Source: an uncultured Porphyromonas sp.
GTDB taxonomy: Bacteria; Bacteroidota; Bacteroidia; Bacteroidales; Porphyromonadaceae
Direction of reading: 5' to 3'
NCBI GenBank assembly: GCA_900538385.1
Contig: UWSO01000006.1
Span: forward strand, 14,869 to 78,868
DNA length: 64,000 bases
A model generated the notes under the pieces. The model was not told the origin of the DNA, did not search any database, and was given only the letters and a program-made list of their open reading frames with translations. The position numbers were made by a program, and so were the translations under genes. Position 1 is the stretch's first letter, and the number at the start of each line of letters is the position of its first letter. This document shows positions 34,899 to 44,307 of the stretch, in pieces.

Positions 34899-35855
34899 AT
34901 GAAGAATATATTGATCATTGGCTCGACCGGTCAGATAGGTTCCGAGCTGACAATGAAACTACGTCGTGAGTACCAGAATGGCTCAGTCGTAGCCGGTTAC
35001 ATCGCTGCAATGCCTCCTAAGGGCGAGCTCCTCGAGAGTGGTCCCGCAGAGCTTGCCGACATCACCGACTCAGCTCAGCTAGCAGCCATCGTCGACAAGT
35101 ACAAGATCGATACCATCTATAACCTAGCAGCTCTCCTGAGTGCTACGGCAGAGGCCAAGCCTCAGCTTGCGTGGCACATCGGACTAGGTGGCCTCTTTAA
35201 CGTGCTAGAGATAGCTCGTGAGAAAGGTTGTGCCGTCTTCACCCCCAGCTCTATTGGAGCCTTTGGCGATGAGACGCCAAAAGACAAAACGCCTCAGGAC
35301 ACGATCCAGCGCCCCAAGACTATGTATGGTGTAACCAAGGTGGCTGGTGAGCTCCTCAGCGATTACTACCACAAGCGCTTTGGCGTAGACACCCGCTCGG
35401 TGCGCTTCCCAGGGCTTATCTCCAATGTGACGCTACCTGGCGGTGGTACCACGGACTATGCCGTAGAGATCTACTACGCAGCCGTCAAGGAGGGCAAGTT
35501 CGTCTGCCCCATCAAGGAGGGTACCTATATGGATATGATGTATATGCCAGACGCACTGCACGCTATGGTGCAGCTCATGGAGGCTGATCCTACGAGACTG
35601 GTACATCGCAACTCCTTCAACATTGCCTCGATGAGCTTCGAGCCTAGCCAGATCGCAGCCGCTGTCAAGCGTATCATCCCCGACTTCGAGATGACCTACG
35701 ATGTAGATCCACTGCGCCAAGCTATCGCTGAGTCATGGCCTAACTCGCTCGATGACAGCTGCGCTCGCCGTGAGTGGGACTGGCAGCCACACTACGACCT
35801 CGACACCATGAGTCAGGATATGATTCAGGTGCTACGTGCTCGCTACGGCAAGTAA
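34899..35855 (+). CDS. tdh: L-threonine 3-dehydrogenase, epimerase-type
   Basis: A 318-residue NAD-dependent extended SDR. It has the Rossmann start ILIIGSTGQIGSEL (4-17), NLAALLSATAE, the Ser of PSSIGAFG, and the catalytic YGVTK (Tyr/Lys). Features of the threonine dehydrogenase branch are FTPSSIGAFG, RFPGLIS and TDYAVEIYY. It oxidises threonine to 2-amino-3-oxobutyrate, feeding amino-acid fermentation, which fits an asaccharolytic or weakly saccharolytic lifestyle. Monocistronic, with its own promoter and a terminator 50 bases after the stop. Confidence 0.92.
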   Translation: MKNILIIGSTGQIGSELTMKLRREYQNGSVVAGYIAAMPPKGELLESGPAELADITDSAQLAAIVDKYKIDTIYNLAALLSATAEAKPQLAWHIGLGGLFNVLEIAREKGCAVFTPSSIGAFGDETPKDKTPQDTIQRPKTMYGVTKVAGELLSDYYHKRFGVDTRSVRFPGLISNVTLPGGGTTDYAVEIYYAAVKEGKFVCPIKEGTYMDMMYMPDALHAMVQLMEADPTRLVHRNSFNIASMSFEPSQIAAAVKRIIPDFEMTYDVDPLRQAIAESWPNSLDDSCARREWDWQPHYDLDTMSQDMIQVLRARYGK

Positions 35856-35906
35856 GCTCTTAGTAAAGATCACTAGAGACTGATAGATCAATAGTCTCAT
35901 CCACAT

Positions 35907-35944
35907 GCGTCACTCTTGAGTTAGCTCAGGGGTGACGCTTTTTC
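35907..35944 (+). terminator. intrinsic terminator of tdh
   Basis: Stem GCGTCAC with GTGACGC extended by TGAG/CTCA, followed directly by a T-run (TTTTTC). Confidence 0.85.
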
Positions 35945-35945
35945 T

Positions 35946-36280
35946 GTTCTCGGCTATAGGAAAGCAGCGCTAAAGGGGCTAATCCCTATTTTAAGGTGCT
36001 GGGAGGCAGAGGCTAGAGCTAACTCGTTGTGCATACAAATCCAAATTCCAATTCCTCGGAGGAAATAAAAAATTCTTCGGAGGAATCGAATGAAACTTCG
36101 GAGGAATCGAATGAAACTTCGGAAGAATTTGCCCGTTTCCTCCGAGGGATTTTTCAATTTTCTCGGAGGAAGTCAGACAAGTTGGGGAAATTGCCGAGAG
36201 AGTCTAAGACAATTCATCATCTCCGAGTATTTCAAAATAGGAATTAGCCGTTTTCTCCTACAGGAAAGCAGCACTAAAGG
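35946..36280. mobile_element. possible MITE-like unit carrying repeat copy C
   Basis: A 273-base stretch (35977-36249) starts GGCTAATCCCTATTTTA and ends with its imperfect reverse complement (GGCTAATTCCTATTTTG read from the right), about 16 of 18 matching. It is flanked on both sides by 31-base direct repeats (35946-35976 and 36250-36280, 26 of 31 matching) that share GGAAAGCAGC and CTAAAGG. This resembles an insertion with terminal inverted repeats, but the flanking repeats are long and imperfect for a target duplication. There is no protein inside. Confidence 0.5.
36045..36185 (+). repeat. 21-bp-periodic intergenic element, copy C
   Basis: Two to three core units (TTCGGAGGAATCGAATGAAAC), then TTCGGAAGAATTTGCCC, between arms built on CCTCGGAGG/CCTCCGAGG. 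It lies inside the 273-base unit with inverted-repeat ends. The open frame through it is taken as chance because of the 21-base period. Confidence 0.8.
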
Positions 36281-36349
36281 TTTGTAGGTATTGCTTTTCT
36301 TCTAAAAGATTCCGAACTTTGTCGCCAGTAATCACATATACGACTAAAC

Positions 36350-36934
36350 ATGAAGAAACTATTTCCTCTTTTTGCAGGGCTACTACTCGCCCTCTTCTGG
36401 AGCTGCGGCTCCCTACAGGCACAGACTACAACGGATGAACACGACCACCACGCATCGTGGTTCGTGGGTGGTGTCGCTGGTTTCTGGATCGATAGCGATG
36501 CTGGAAAGACGTCGCTAGAGTTTCATCCGGAGCTCGGTTACTTTCTAAACGATACGTGGGCCGTGGGTCTCATCGCAGGCTATGGACTGGAGTCGCACGA
36601 GGTCGCTGGCGAGAAGGTGCTACAGCACGAGGTGTCGCTCTCTCCCTTCGTCCGCTACTACTACCTGCATAGAGGTCCATTCAATCTCTATGTAGACGGC
36701 AATGTGGGGTACAGCTACGAGACCTCTAAGGTTGGTAGCCACCAGGGCTTTGAAGTGGGCTTGCGTCCAGGCGCCTGCCTAGACCTTGCGGAGGGATTGT
36801 GTCTCTGCATGCGCTTGGGCTTCCTAGGCTATCGCAAGAGCTTCCACGGTGAGGAGACTAATCTGCCTTCGAATGGCTTCGGACTTTCCTTCACCCCCGA
36901 GCACCTGATGATCGGACTGGAGCTCGAGTTTTAG
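36350..36934 (+). CDS. outer-membrane beta-barrel protein
   Basis: A 194-residue protein with a signal peptide (cleavage after SLQAQ), then a His/Asp-rich segment (DEHDHH, 31-36) that could bind metal, and eight-strand-like amphipathic segments ([28 protein letters not shown] at the end, with C-terminal Phe). This is the pattern of small porin-like or OmpW/OmpX-like barrels. Function is unknown. The stop overlaps the 3' end of engB on the opposite strand by 4 bases. Confidence 0.8.
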   Translation: MKKLFPLFAGLLLALFWSCGSLQAQTTTDEHDHHASWFVGGVAGFWIDSDAGKTSLEFHPELGYFLNDTWAVGLIAGYGLESHEVAGEKVLQHEVSLSPFVRYYYLHRGPFNLYVDGNVGYSYETSKVGSHQGFEVGLRPGACLDLAEGLCLCMRLGFLGYRKSFHGEETNLPSNGFGLSFTPEHLMIGLELEF

Positions 36935-37542
36935 CCCTCTAGCTCAGCTATCATACGGTTGAGCTGATCGATATAATCGAGGAGTTCGTCACGCCCCAAG
37001 CCAGTCGACGCACTGGTCACGAAGAGAGGCGGCAGCTCCTCCCAATCTTCTAGTAGACGAGATCGGTAAGCCTCTACAGCATCTCGCTGTACTTGCTTGC
37101 CGATCTTGTCTGCTTTGGTGAAGACGATACTGAAGGGGATGCCTTTTTCGCCCATCTCATTGATAAACTCTAGGTCGATGCGCTGTGGCTCATGGCGTAT
37201 GTCCACGAGGACGAAGAGATTGACTAAGGCCTCACGTTTCGAGACATACTCGGTGATCAGCTTGCGAAACTGCTCTCGCTGCTCGAGGCTCCGACGTGCG
37301 TAGCCGTAGCCGGGCAGGTCGACGAGATGCCACGACTCATTGATGAGGAAGTGGTTGATGAGCTGCGTCTTACCAGGCTTTTGCGAGGTCATCGCTAGCC
37401 CTTTGTGCCCAGTGAGCATATTGATGAGCGAGGATTTGCCCACGTTGGAGCGCCCGATGAAGGCGTACTCGGGTAGTGTGCTTTGGGGGCAGGACTTTAC
37501 TGAGGGGCTGCTCTGTACGAAGGTGGCGGAGTGTATCAACAT
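36931..37542 (-). CDS. engB: ribosome biogenesis GTPase EngB/YsxC
   Basis: A 203-residue GTPase with G1 [10 protein letters not shown] (29-38), G2 region with KPGKTQ, G3 DLPGYG and G4 TKAD, then SAST for G5. It assists assembly of the large ribosomal subunit. Length and motifs are typical. It follows the HD-domain gene by 40 bases on the same strand. Confidence 0.96.
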   Translation of the reverse strand: MLIHSATFVQSSPSVKSCPQSTLPEYAFIGRSNVGKSSLINMLTGHKGLAMTSQKPGKTQLINHFLINESWHLVDLPGYGYARRSLEQREQFRKLITEYVSKREALVNLFVLVDIRHEPQRIDLEFINEMGEKGIPFSIVFTKADKIGKQVQRDAVEAYRSRLLEDWEELPPLFVTSASTGLGRDELLDYIDQLNRMIAELEG

Positions 37543-37582
37543 TGTGGTTTGGGTCTTGAGGGGTGAATAATGGATAGGTGCT

Positions 37583-38143
37583 TTAGACTAATGTACTGGG
37601 CACCTGAAACTGCTCGTGCATCTGGTCAAAGCGGGCTAAGGAGTCGGTGCCATACTTGGCGAGCGAGGCGCGAACCTTCTCCAGGGGCTTCTGATGCTCT
37701 AGCTGGGTCTTGGAGTAAAACTTGTCGGCATAGCAGATGACCCGCTCCTCGATGCTCTGGGGCATATAGAGGCGGTCGGTCGGGAGATCTAGCTCTCGAG
37801 CGCGGATGGTCTCGCTATCTAATCCTGTGCCGGTGTGGCGCTCGGCAACCTGCGCATGCCGCTCCAGACCTAGCTTGCGTAGTAGCTCGCCGCCAAGATA
37901 GCCGTGCCGTAAGTAGGGCTCGGTGCCATAGCAACCGATCGTGGGGGCGTTGGTGAGGTAGATGCCGATGTCGTGGAGCATGGCTCCCTCGTAGACAAAC
38001 CGCTCATCGCATGCTAGCTCGGGGTGCTGACGTACAACTTCAAGGGCAAGCTCGGCTACCTGATTGCTGTGAGTCAGTAGGATGCGGTAGCCGAGCGTGT
38101 CGGTAGGGTAGTAACGCTCGATGATCTGTATGGGGTCAATCAT
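37583..38143 (-). CDS. HD-domain hydrolase
   Basis: A 186-residue soluble protein with an HD phosphohydrolase core: [10 protein letters not shown] (first His near 25), the HD pair in AMLHDIGIY (about 56) and later His near HRHG positions ([14 protein letters not shown]). It belongs with small Bacteroidetes HD proteins of unknown substrate, possibly nucleotides. Its start overlaps the stop of the alpha-2-macroglobulin gene by 8 bases, so the pair is probably translated from one message, although a functional link is not obvious. Confidence 0.85.
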   Translation of the reverse strand: MIDPIQIIERYYPTDTLGYRILLTHSNQVAELALEVVRQHPELACDERFVYEGAMLHDIGIYLTNAPTIGCYGTEPYLRHGYLGGELLRKLGLERHAQVAERHTGTGLDSETIRARELDLPTDRLYMPQSIEERVICYADKFYSKTQLEHQKPLEKVRASLAKYGTDSLARFDQMHEQFQVPSTLV

Positions 38144-41100
38144 TTGCTATTACGGTGTAAGGGGTTGGCATAGCGGTCTGAGCGGAGTACTCGGTGGCGT
38201 AAGCGCACTGCGCCTGCGTGATACCACGCTGGTAGGTGCCTGGACGCACGACGCTCTGCTCGTAGCTGATCTCATAGGAGCCACGAAGTAGGCTATTAAT
38301 ATGGTATATCTGCGCATAGTGGCGCGCCTCGACATAGTATCCTAGACCGCCCTGCCACTCGTAGTGACTGAGCTGCTCTAGTGGCTCACAGCATGCGGAG
38401 CGCATGTCTCGTATGGTGACGAAGTCTAGGTCACGACGGGTGGTGATGCGAAGCTTTGTGATGAGTACAGTCCCGACGGTGAGCTCCTCGCCAGACTGAA
38501 TGGGTCGCTCTTGCAGTTGACCGTTGATCTCTTCACGAACGTAAGTCTTGCTTTCGATCATCAGTTCACCTTGTCGCTCGGACACTTCGCTAAGTGGCTT
38601 ATCGCCAACGCTTAGGATGCCACCCCAGAGGATCGCTTGTGGGGCGCTGTGCGTGATGACGATGCTACCCGTGCGGTCTAGTTGGCTAGGCTTGTATTGT
38701 AGTCCGCAGTAGGAGTCGGTCTCGATGCGCTCGGTCGTGCCATCGGCAAGAGGTATGGAGATGGTCACCTGGTCGTGCTTAGCCGTTTCCTCAGAGTTGT
38801 CCTCTAGGAGCGTGAGCAGTAGCTCTAGCTGCGTTAGGTTGGAGGCGCGCAGATTGGTACGTAGGTACTCCATCGCCCAGCGACGCATCTGCTGTACTGT
38901 GTCGGGGTAGAGACCTAGCAGCTCGAAGAGCTCGATAGTCTCTCGCTGTAGCGACATAGAGCGGTCTCGCCAGAAGTAACCACCAACGAGGGTGTTGGCA
39001 AAGAAGGCTCCTTGCGCCGCTTCGTAGGATAGGTGGTCGTGCAGGATCTCGGCGAGCTGTCGTGCTTGCGACAGGTTGCCCAGCTTGCAGAGCGTGTAGG
39101 CTGCTTGCGGTAGGGCGTAGAGGGGGAGCTGCTGCGCCTCTTTGACGAGGAGTGGCGTGAGGTAGTCGATGAGAGCCTTCGTGGTCTGGTCCTTTTGCAG
39201 AGCCTTAGCGTCACGCCAGCGGTAGGAGAGGTAGAGCCACTCGGCACCCCATGCGGGGAGGGTGGGTTTCCGCTTGCTCTTCGCTAGCTCCTTCTTCATC
39301 TCTTGCATCAGCTTGGTCGTGCTGCGGTCGTAAGCCTGCCAACCACGAGTGAGCATGGAGGTTATCTCATGGTTTGGCTCTAGCTCACTGACAGCTGCGA
39401 GGTAGTCGAGGATGAGCGGCGTGAGGTAAGAGGAGCCTGGCATGTCGGGGTACCACGACCAGTCTCCCGAACTGGTCTGTAGGTTGCGCAGTTGCGCTAT
39501 GTCCTTAGTAGCGGTGCGCTTATTGGGTGCCTTGAAGATTGTCCATAGCTGCTCCTGCGCACCGTCTAGCCATCGCTCGGTAGCACGCCAAGGAGTCTCG
39601 TCTAGCGGTAGGAGTGTGGTTTCACGGTTGCTGGTCAACTTGTTGGCACCCTCAGTCGCCTGAGCTTGTGCCTGAACCCACTGTGCTATCTCTGGCTGGC
39701 GTAGCAGTTGTTGCGTACGGGTCAAAGTGTAGATGCGGAGAACCGTATTGATAGCGTCTCGCTCCTCATTGTTAAAGAGGATCGGCAGTTGCTGCAGAGC
39801 GAAGTAGCGTGGATTGCTCCAGAGCTGTAGGTGTAGCGAAGCTGACGGATCGCTTGCTTTGCCGAGCAGTTCGCTGAGTGGGTAGGAGTAGCTCGTCTGC
39901 TTGTCCCACGCGAAGGGGATACTCTCGACAGTGCGTACCGTCGCTGGCTGTACGGGGATGACGTACTCCTCGCCATCGCTAAGTGAGTCGCTGACGAAGT
40001 AGACCTGCACCCGCAGTGCCGAGAGATCTGGCAGAGCGGGCAGGGCGATGGCGTAGGGTGCCACACCACTGGCGGGAACGGTGAGAGCTAGCTCTCGTGT
40101 GCCATCGGCAAGTGGTGTCGCCGTGCTGTCCGTCGCCAGAGCGTCGTAGAGCACTAGTCGGAGGTCGCCACTGAGAGCCTCTTCGGTGAGGTTGCGAATC
40201 GACCCCGTCAGGTAAGCTTGGTCTCCCTGCATGAGGAAGCGTGGCTGTAGCGTCTCGACCATCAGCTGGCGGTAGCTCTTGATGTCGGCCGTCGCAGCGC
40301 AGTCCGTCAGTCGGCTGTCGTAGCCAAAGAGCGCTAGGCGATAGCTGGAGAGTGCTTCGGGCATCTTGCCCGTAAAGGTGACAATGCCCTCGTCATCGGT
40401 GTAGAGATCCGCTAGGAAGAAGGCGGTCTGAGAGAAGTCCTTCCGCAGATTAGGTGCAACGCTGGTTACCACCACCTCGGCTAGTCTGTTTTCGCTCATA
40501 TCTTCCACTAAGACTTCATCATTAGCTAGCCCCATCACTTCACCCTCTATGGAGGCGCTCTTAGCAAGAGCCATCACCGGATAAGCGCCTCCTCCATAGC
40601 CATAAGCCATCGGGTAGTAATCCTTCATATCGAAGCCAAAGCAAGGGTTCGGACTGACATCATGAAGGTAGAGCGGTATGTATTGAGCCAAGCGATCGAT
40701 GCTGTGCGAACGTAGGCTCTCCAAGGCAGCGTCATACATCCACGCCATGACGGGGATGCGACGCGCCGGCGTGCCATCGCTGTAGGTGAGGCGAGCTTGC
40801 CATGTGTGGGTCTCGCCAGCGAGGAGCTTGTCGGGTATCTCGATCCACGAGAGTTGCAGGGTCGGCTGGTCAGCCGTATAGCGATACTCGAAGCTCTGAG
40901 AGGTGTAGCGTCCGTCGCGTACGCAGTACAGCTCTATGCGGATCTGCCCCTTGGGGTCGACACTCTTGGGGAGCGTCGGCTGCCAGCGACCCACCTGCTG
41001 GGCAGGGAGCGCGGGAAGCTGTCCGTAGATAGCGGGCTGATCTACCGTATTGATGACGTAGTAGATCGACTGCTCGCTCTCGTTGCTGGCGTAGTATATC

Positions 41101-43877
41101 GTAGGTGCGCCACCTCGTGGATATTCCTCCGAGGGCGAAGCTGCCCAGAGCGTGCTTTGTATCGGTAGATGCTTGTCACGCTCTGCAAAGAGGACAATCT
41201 CTTGCTCTTCCTCTAGCGTCTCGCCCGTCTTATCGTGATAAATGTAAGTCAAGCGGTAAGAACCCGAAGGTAGTCGAAGCCACTCAGCGGGCAGGTGTTG
41301 CTTCTCGTTGGCAGGGACCTCCACCGACCAAGAGCTTGTCGTATCATCGAGCGAGGTGAGTCGTAGCTCTAGCATCGTGGCTATGGGAGCTTCGTCATCG
41401 TTGGTCACACGAATGGTAAAAGTCTCTGCCCCCTCCTTGAAGAAGGTCTCCGCCCCCTCGTACTCCATAGATACAGGTGTCGAGCCGATCCAAATAGATC
41501 GCTCTAGTCGCTGCGTCTCGCCACTAGGCGCCGTGATGGTTACCTCTATATGGTAGGTGTGTAGGCTCCAAGGCTGCGGGTTCTGACGCATAGCCTCGGT
41601 GCGTAAGTCTGAGAGGGTAATCGGAAACTCAAAGCTCCCATCCTGCTCATTGATCTGGAGCGTGCCAGAGGTGAGTAATTGATCGGGAACATCCTCACCG
41701 AACCACCAGTTTCTATAGCTTCCCGTCACGCTGTAGGTTACAGATGCCTCTGTGAGCGGATAGCCGCTGTAAGTCATTGCAGAGCCACGAACGGAGATCG
41801 TGTCTTCCAGCTTCATCGCCACCTCGGGCAGGGTCAAGGCACCCTTAAAGCTCGGACGCTTATACTCCGCTACATGAATGGTCGTCTCATATTCGTCGAA
41901 ATCATCTAGATCGCTATCACAAGAGACCTCAATGGTGTAGCCGCCCGTCATCGCCTCTTTGGGCAGCTGGAGGGTCGTATGAAGACGTCCCCACTGATCA
42001 GTCTGGACTATGATAGAGTCGATCGTGTCGCCCTGTGGCGAGTGTAGCTCGATGGTCAGGTCAAGCTTGGGCAGCACCGTCGCTTGCTTCGGGTCGTAGC
42101 CCCTTCGGTAAGCGACAGCGTAAAGCTGAATCTCATCACCCAGCTCGTAGATACTTCTATCAGTCTGTAGGAGCGTCGTGCTTAACGTCTTGGATAGCTG
42201 AAAAGTGCCACGCTTGCCACGGTAGTTGTACTGGTAGCCACAAGTGGGTAAGAGCAACCGATTGTCTGCACTCTCCACGAGTAAAGCCACAGCACGATCC
42301 CGCTTCGCCTGACTAGGCGTTGCAAAGATACCGAGCTTGTCGGGAGTTCGCTTGCCAATCTTGTCCAGTGTAGGCTTATAGTTCGAGTGCCACCCTGAGC
42401 GCTTGTCCCCATAGCTCCACAGCTGTATGGGCGCCGTCTGTGCTTGCCCTGTGAGGGCATTCAGCAGTTGAGTCTTTCCGTTGCCGAGGTTCAGCGTCCA
42501 TAGGTCGCTTATGGTGCAGTCGTGGATAGTTGTATTGGTCTTTTTTATATACTCTACTTGTTTTGCCTCTGTCGTGTGATGAGCGACCGCTTGCAGGCGA
42601 TAGTGTCCCGTTGGTAGGGTGGGGATCTCTATCGAGTCACACTGTAGCACCATCGCCTCCAAACCTTGCTTCCCTTGATATGTGTGACTCCAGACGAGCT
42701 TAGCTTGCTCGGGAATAGTTTGTCCTTCCGCCTTGATAGCGTCTTGTGGCGTAAGCGCAAAGAGCTTTAGCTCTAGTCGTTCCACATTGCTCATTTGAAG
42801 CTCTACAAACCCTAGATGGTCAGCTAAAATAAAGTTAGGGAAGAAGATATTTAGATGTGGGGTAAAGAGTTGTCGGCGGATCCCCTTACAGAATTCAAGG
42901 TACTTGCCCTGCTTGTCAAGCCACTCCAGGTAAGGCGTGATGAAGTGGTAAGCACGCAGAGGGTCTGTGCCACCTTTATGGTAGTATTGGAAGAGTCGCT
43001 TGTAAATCTCCTTCGTCTCAAGGTGCATCTGCTGGCTCTGCTGGAGTAAGCCCTCTAGCCGCTTCGCTACGGTACTGGAAGCTGTGCCACGGGTTGTCTC
43101 CTCGAGCGTCACCGCTTGGTAAAGGGCGTAGAGCCTAGCCCCCTCGTCCGCTTGCTGGAGTTGATCTTCCGTCAGGAGCGCACCGATCCGAGCCGACCAG
43201 GTGGGTGTGCGTCCGAGCTTTTGCTCTAGCCTCTGCAAGTGAAAGAGAGGAAGTGTCTTCAGCAGATGGCTTATAAGTGTATAGTTACCCTCTTTGGGAA
43301 ATTGATCAGCGTAAAGCGCATCGGGTAGCTGCTTCGCCTCTTGTCGTGGCATCACCTTGTAGAGCTCAGCACTGGGAGCGAAAGCTATCTCCAGTAGCGG
43401 ATCTATAGCTTTCATATAGTCCGCATCGCTCCAGTAGCGAGGCGTGACACTGTCTTGCTCTTGGGTCGTGAGGCTTAGTCCCTCTGACCTCAGGGGCTGA
43501 CTGTAGCTCCGACTGATATACTGATTCGCTATGTATAGAGCGAGGAAGCGCTGATCTTGCTCTGACAATTTATCCCGTTCTTGCCAAGCGGTGTGGAGTA
43601 GGGGGAACTGCTCCAGCAGACGGTTGTAGTCCAGTCTGCGAAGAGCCGTCTTGTGCGCCTCTAGAGCCTCGATCGTGTAGTAAAGATTGCCTTCACGGAG
43701 AGCCTGAGTGGCAAGTCGCTCAGCGCAGGAGAGCGTCTGCGTCGGCAGACGCTTCTTCTGTAATTCCTGTAGCTCCTTGTAGAGAGTTTGGCTAGATGTG
43801 GCGGGTTGCTGTGCCATAGTCATAGTGACAGATAGTAAAGTGGCAAACAATATACATAGTGTGGTGCGAAGTCTCAT
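38136..43877 (-). CDS. large alpha-2-macroglobulin-family protein without thioester
   Basis: A 1,913-residue exported protein with a signal peptide (cleavage after MTMAQ). It follows the bacterial alpha-2-macroglobulin layout: N-terminal helical region (about 20-390), MG domains (about 400-1,100; TDRSIYELGDEIQLYAVAYR is the MG2 signature), the A2M core (KDFSQTAFFLADLYTDDEG, PEALSSYRLALFGYD) and an alpha-solenoid (about 1,350-1,700). The thioester block CxEQ, expected after the conserved pair of prolines, reads ILFNNEERDA near 1,365-1,375, so no thioester trap forms. Such proteins may guard the cell against host proteases or act in envelope maintenance. Located beside an HD gene and engB. Confidence 0.92.
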   Translation of the reverse strand: MRLRTTLCILFATLLSVTMTMAQQPATSSQTLYKELQELQKKRLPTQTLSCAERLATQALREGNLYYTIEALEAHKTALRRLDYNRLLEQFPLLHTAWQERDKLSEQDQRFLALYIANQYISRSYSQPLRSEGLSLTTQEQDSVTPRYWSDADYMKAIDPLLEIAFAPSAELYKVMPRQEAKQLPDALYADQFPKEGNYTLISHLLKTLPLFHLQRLEQKLGRTPTWSARIGALLTEDQLQQADEGARLYALYQAVTLEETTRGTASSTVAKRLEGLLQQSQQMHLETKEIYKRLFQYYHKGGTDPLRAYHFITPYLEWLDKQGKYLEFCKGIRRQLFTPHLNIFFPNFILADHLGFVELQMSNVERLELKLFALTPQDAIKAEGQTIPEQAKLVWSHTYQGKQGLEAMVLQCDSIEIPTLPTGHYRLQAVAHHTTEAKQVEYIKKTNTTIHDCTISDLWTLNLGNGKTQLLNALTGQAQTAPIQLWSYGDKRSGWHSNYKPTLDKIGKRTPDKLGIFATPSQAKRDRAVALLVESADNRLLLPTCGYQYNYRGKRGTFQLSKTLSTTLLQTDRSIYELGDEIQLYAVAYRRGYDPKQATVLPKLDLTIELHSPQGDTIDSIIVQTDQWGRLHTTLQLPKEAMTGGYTIEVSCDSDLDDFDEYETTIHVAEYKRPSFKGALTLPEVAMKLEDTISVRGSAMTYSGYPLTEASVTYSVTGSYRNWWFGEDVPDQLLTSGTLQINEQDGSFEFPITLSDLRTEAMRQNPQPWSLHTYHIEVTITAPSGETQRLERSIWIGSTPVSMEYEGAETFFKEGAETFTIRVTNDDEAPIATMLELRLTSLDDTTSSWSVEVPANEKQHLPAEWLRLPSGSYRLTYIYHDKTGETLEEEQEIVLFAERDKHLPIQSTLWAASPSEEYPRGGAPTIYYASNESEQSIYYVINTVDQPAIYGQLPALPAQQVGRWQPTLPKSVDPKGQIRIELYCVRDGRYTSQSFEYRYTADQPTLQLSWIEIPDKLLAGETHTWQARLTYSDGTPARRIPVMAWMYDAALESLRSHSIDRLAQYIPLYLHDVSPNPCFGFDMKDYYPMAYGYGGGAYPVMALAKSASIEGEVMGLANDEVLVEDMSENRLAEVVVTSVAPNLRKDFSQTAFFLADLYTDDEGIVTFTGKMPEALSSYRLALFGYDSRLTDCAATADIKSYRQLMVETLQPRFLMQGDQAYLTGSIRNLTEEALSGDLRLVLYDALATDSTATPLADGTRELALTVPASGVAPYAIALPALPDLSALRVQVYFVSDSLSDGEEYVIPVQPATVRTVESIPFAWDKQTSYSYPLSELLGKASDPSASLHLQLWSNPRYFALQQLPILFNNEERDAINTVLRIYTLTRTQQLLRQPEIAQWVQAQAQATEGANKLTSNRETTLLPLDETPWRATERWLDGAQEQLWTIFKAPNKRTATKDIAQLRNLQTSSGDWSWYPDMPGSSYLTPLILDYLAAVSELEPNHEITSMLTRGWQAYDRSTTKLMQEMKKELAKSKRKPTLPAWGAEWLYLSYRWRDAKALQKDQTTKALIDYLTPLLVKEAQQLPLYALPQAAYTLCKLGNLSQARQLAEILHDHLSYEAAQGAFFANTLVGGYFWRDRSMSLQRETIELFELLGLYPDTVQQMRRWAMEYLRTNLRASNLTQLELLLTLLEDNSEETAKHDQVTISIPLADGTTERIETDSYCGLQYKPSQLDRTGSIVITHSAPQAILWGGILSVGDKPLSEVSERQGELMIESKTYVREEINGQLQERPIQSGEELTVGTVLITKLRITTRRDLDFVTIRDMRSACCEPLEQLSHYEWQGGLGYYVEARHYAQIYHINSLLRGSYEISYEQSVVRPGTYQRGITQAQCAYATEYSAQTAMPTPYTVIAND

Positions 43878-43997
43878 AATTAATACAATCTAGTTTCTTT
43901 GATACCCCGAAGATACTCGAAAAGATACAAACAAGCAAGAGAAGACGCCTGACCATCAGGCTTGACGCATCATAAGGAGCTGGCTCGTCTTATGCTC

Positions 43998-44190
43998 TCC
44001 GGAGGAAATTCCAAATTCCTCGCTGGATATTTTTGATTTCCTCCCGAAGAAATGGGCAAATTCTTCGGACTTATCATTTGATTCTTCCGAAGTTTCATTT
44101 GATTCTTCCGAAGTTTTATTGGACTCCTCGGTAGAGAATTTTCTTTTCCTCCGTGGATATTTCAGATTCCCTCGGAAGCTTTTGGGAGTG
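43998..44190 (-). repeat. 21-bp-periodic intergenic element, copy D
   Basis: On the minus strand three units of TTCGGAAGAATCAAATGAAAC type, then ATAAGTCCGAAGAATTTGCCC, with arms carrying TCCACGGAGG and GGAATTTGGAATTTCC. It matches copies A, B, C and E in order of parts. The gap 43878-44307 has this element and the protease terminator but no supported gene. Confidence 0.8.
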
Positions 44191-44246
44191 TATTGCAATC
44201 TGCCAAGAGAGAAGTGATGAAATGAATCTTCTTGAGCTGTTTCCCT

Positions 44247-44280
44247 CAAAAAAAAGGCACCCCCTGATGAGGAGTGCCCT
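44247..44280 (-). terminator. intrinsic terminator of the secreted protease
   Basis: On the minus strand, stem GGCACTCC with GGGGTGCC followed by eight T residues, a textbook Rho-independent terminator about 30 bases after the protease stop. Confidence 0.9.
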
Positions 44281-44307
44281 TTCTTTGGTTGATTGCTCTG
44301 TGGTTGT

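Noticed and set aside
36029..36247. Open frame with SEESNETSEES repeats, also seen in the 44-kb copy on the minus strand
   Set aside because: The repeated heptad comes from the 21-base period. The copy at 62 kb has a stop in this phase, so the shared feature is DNA, not peptide.
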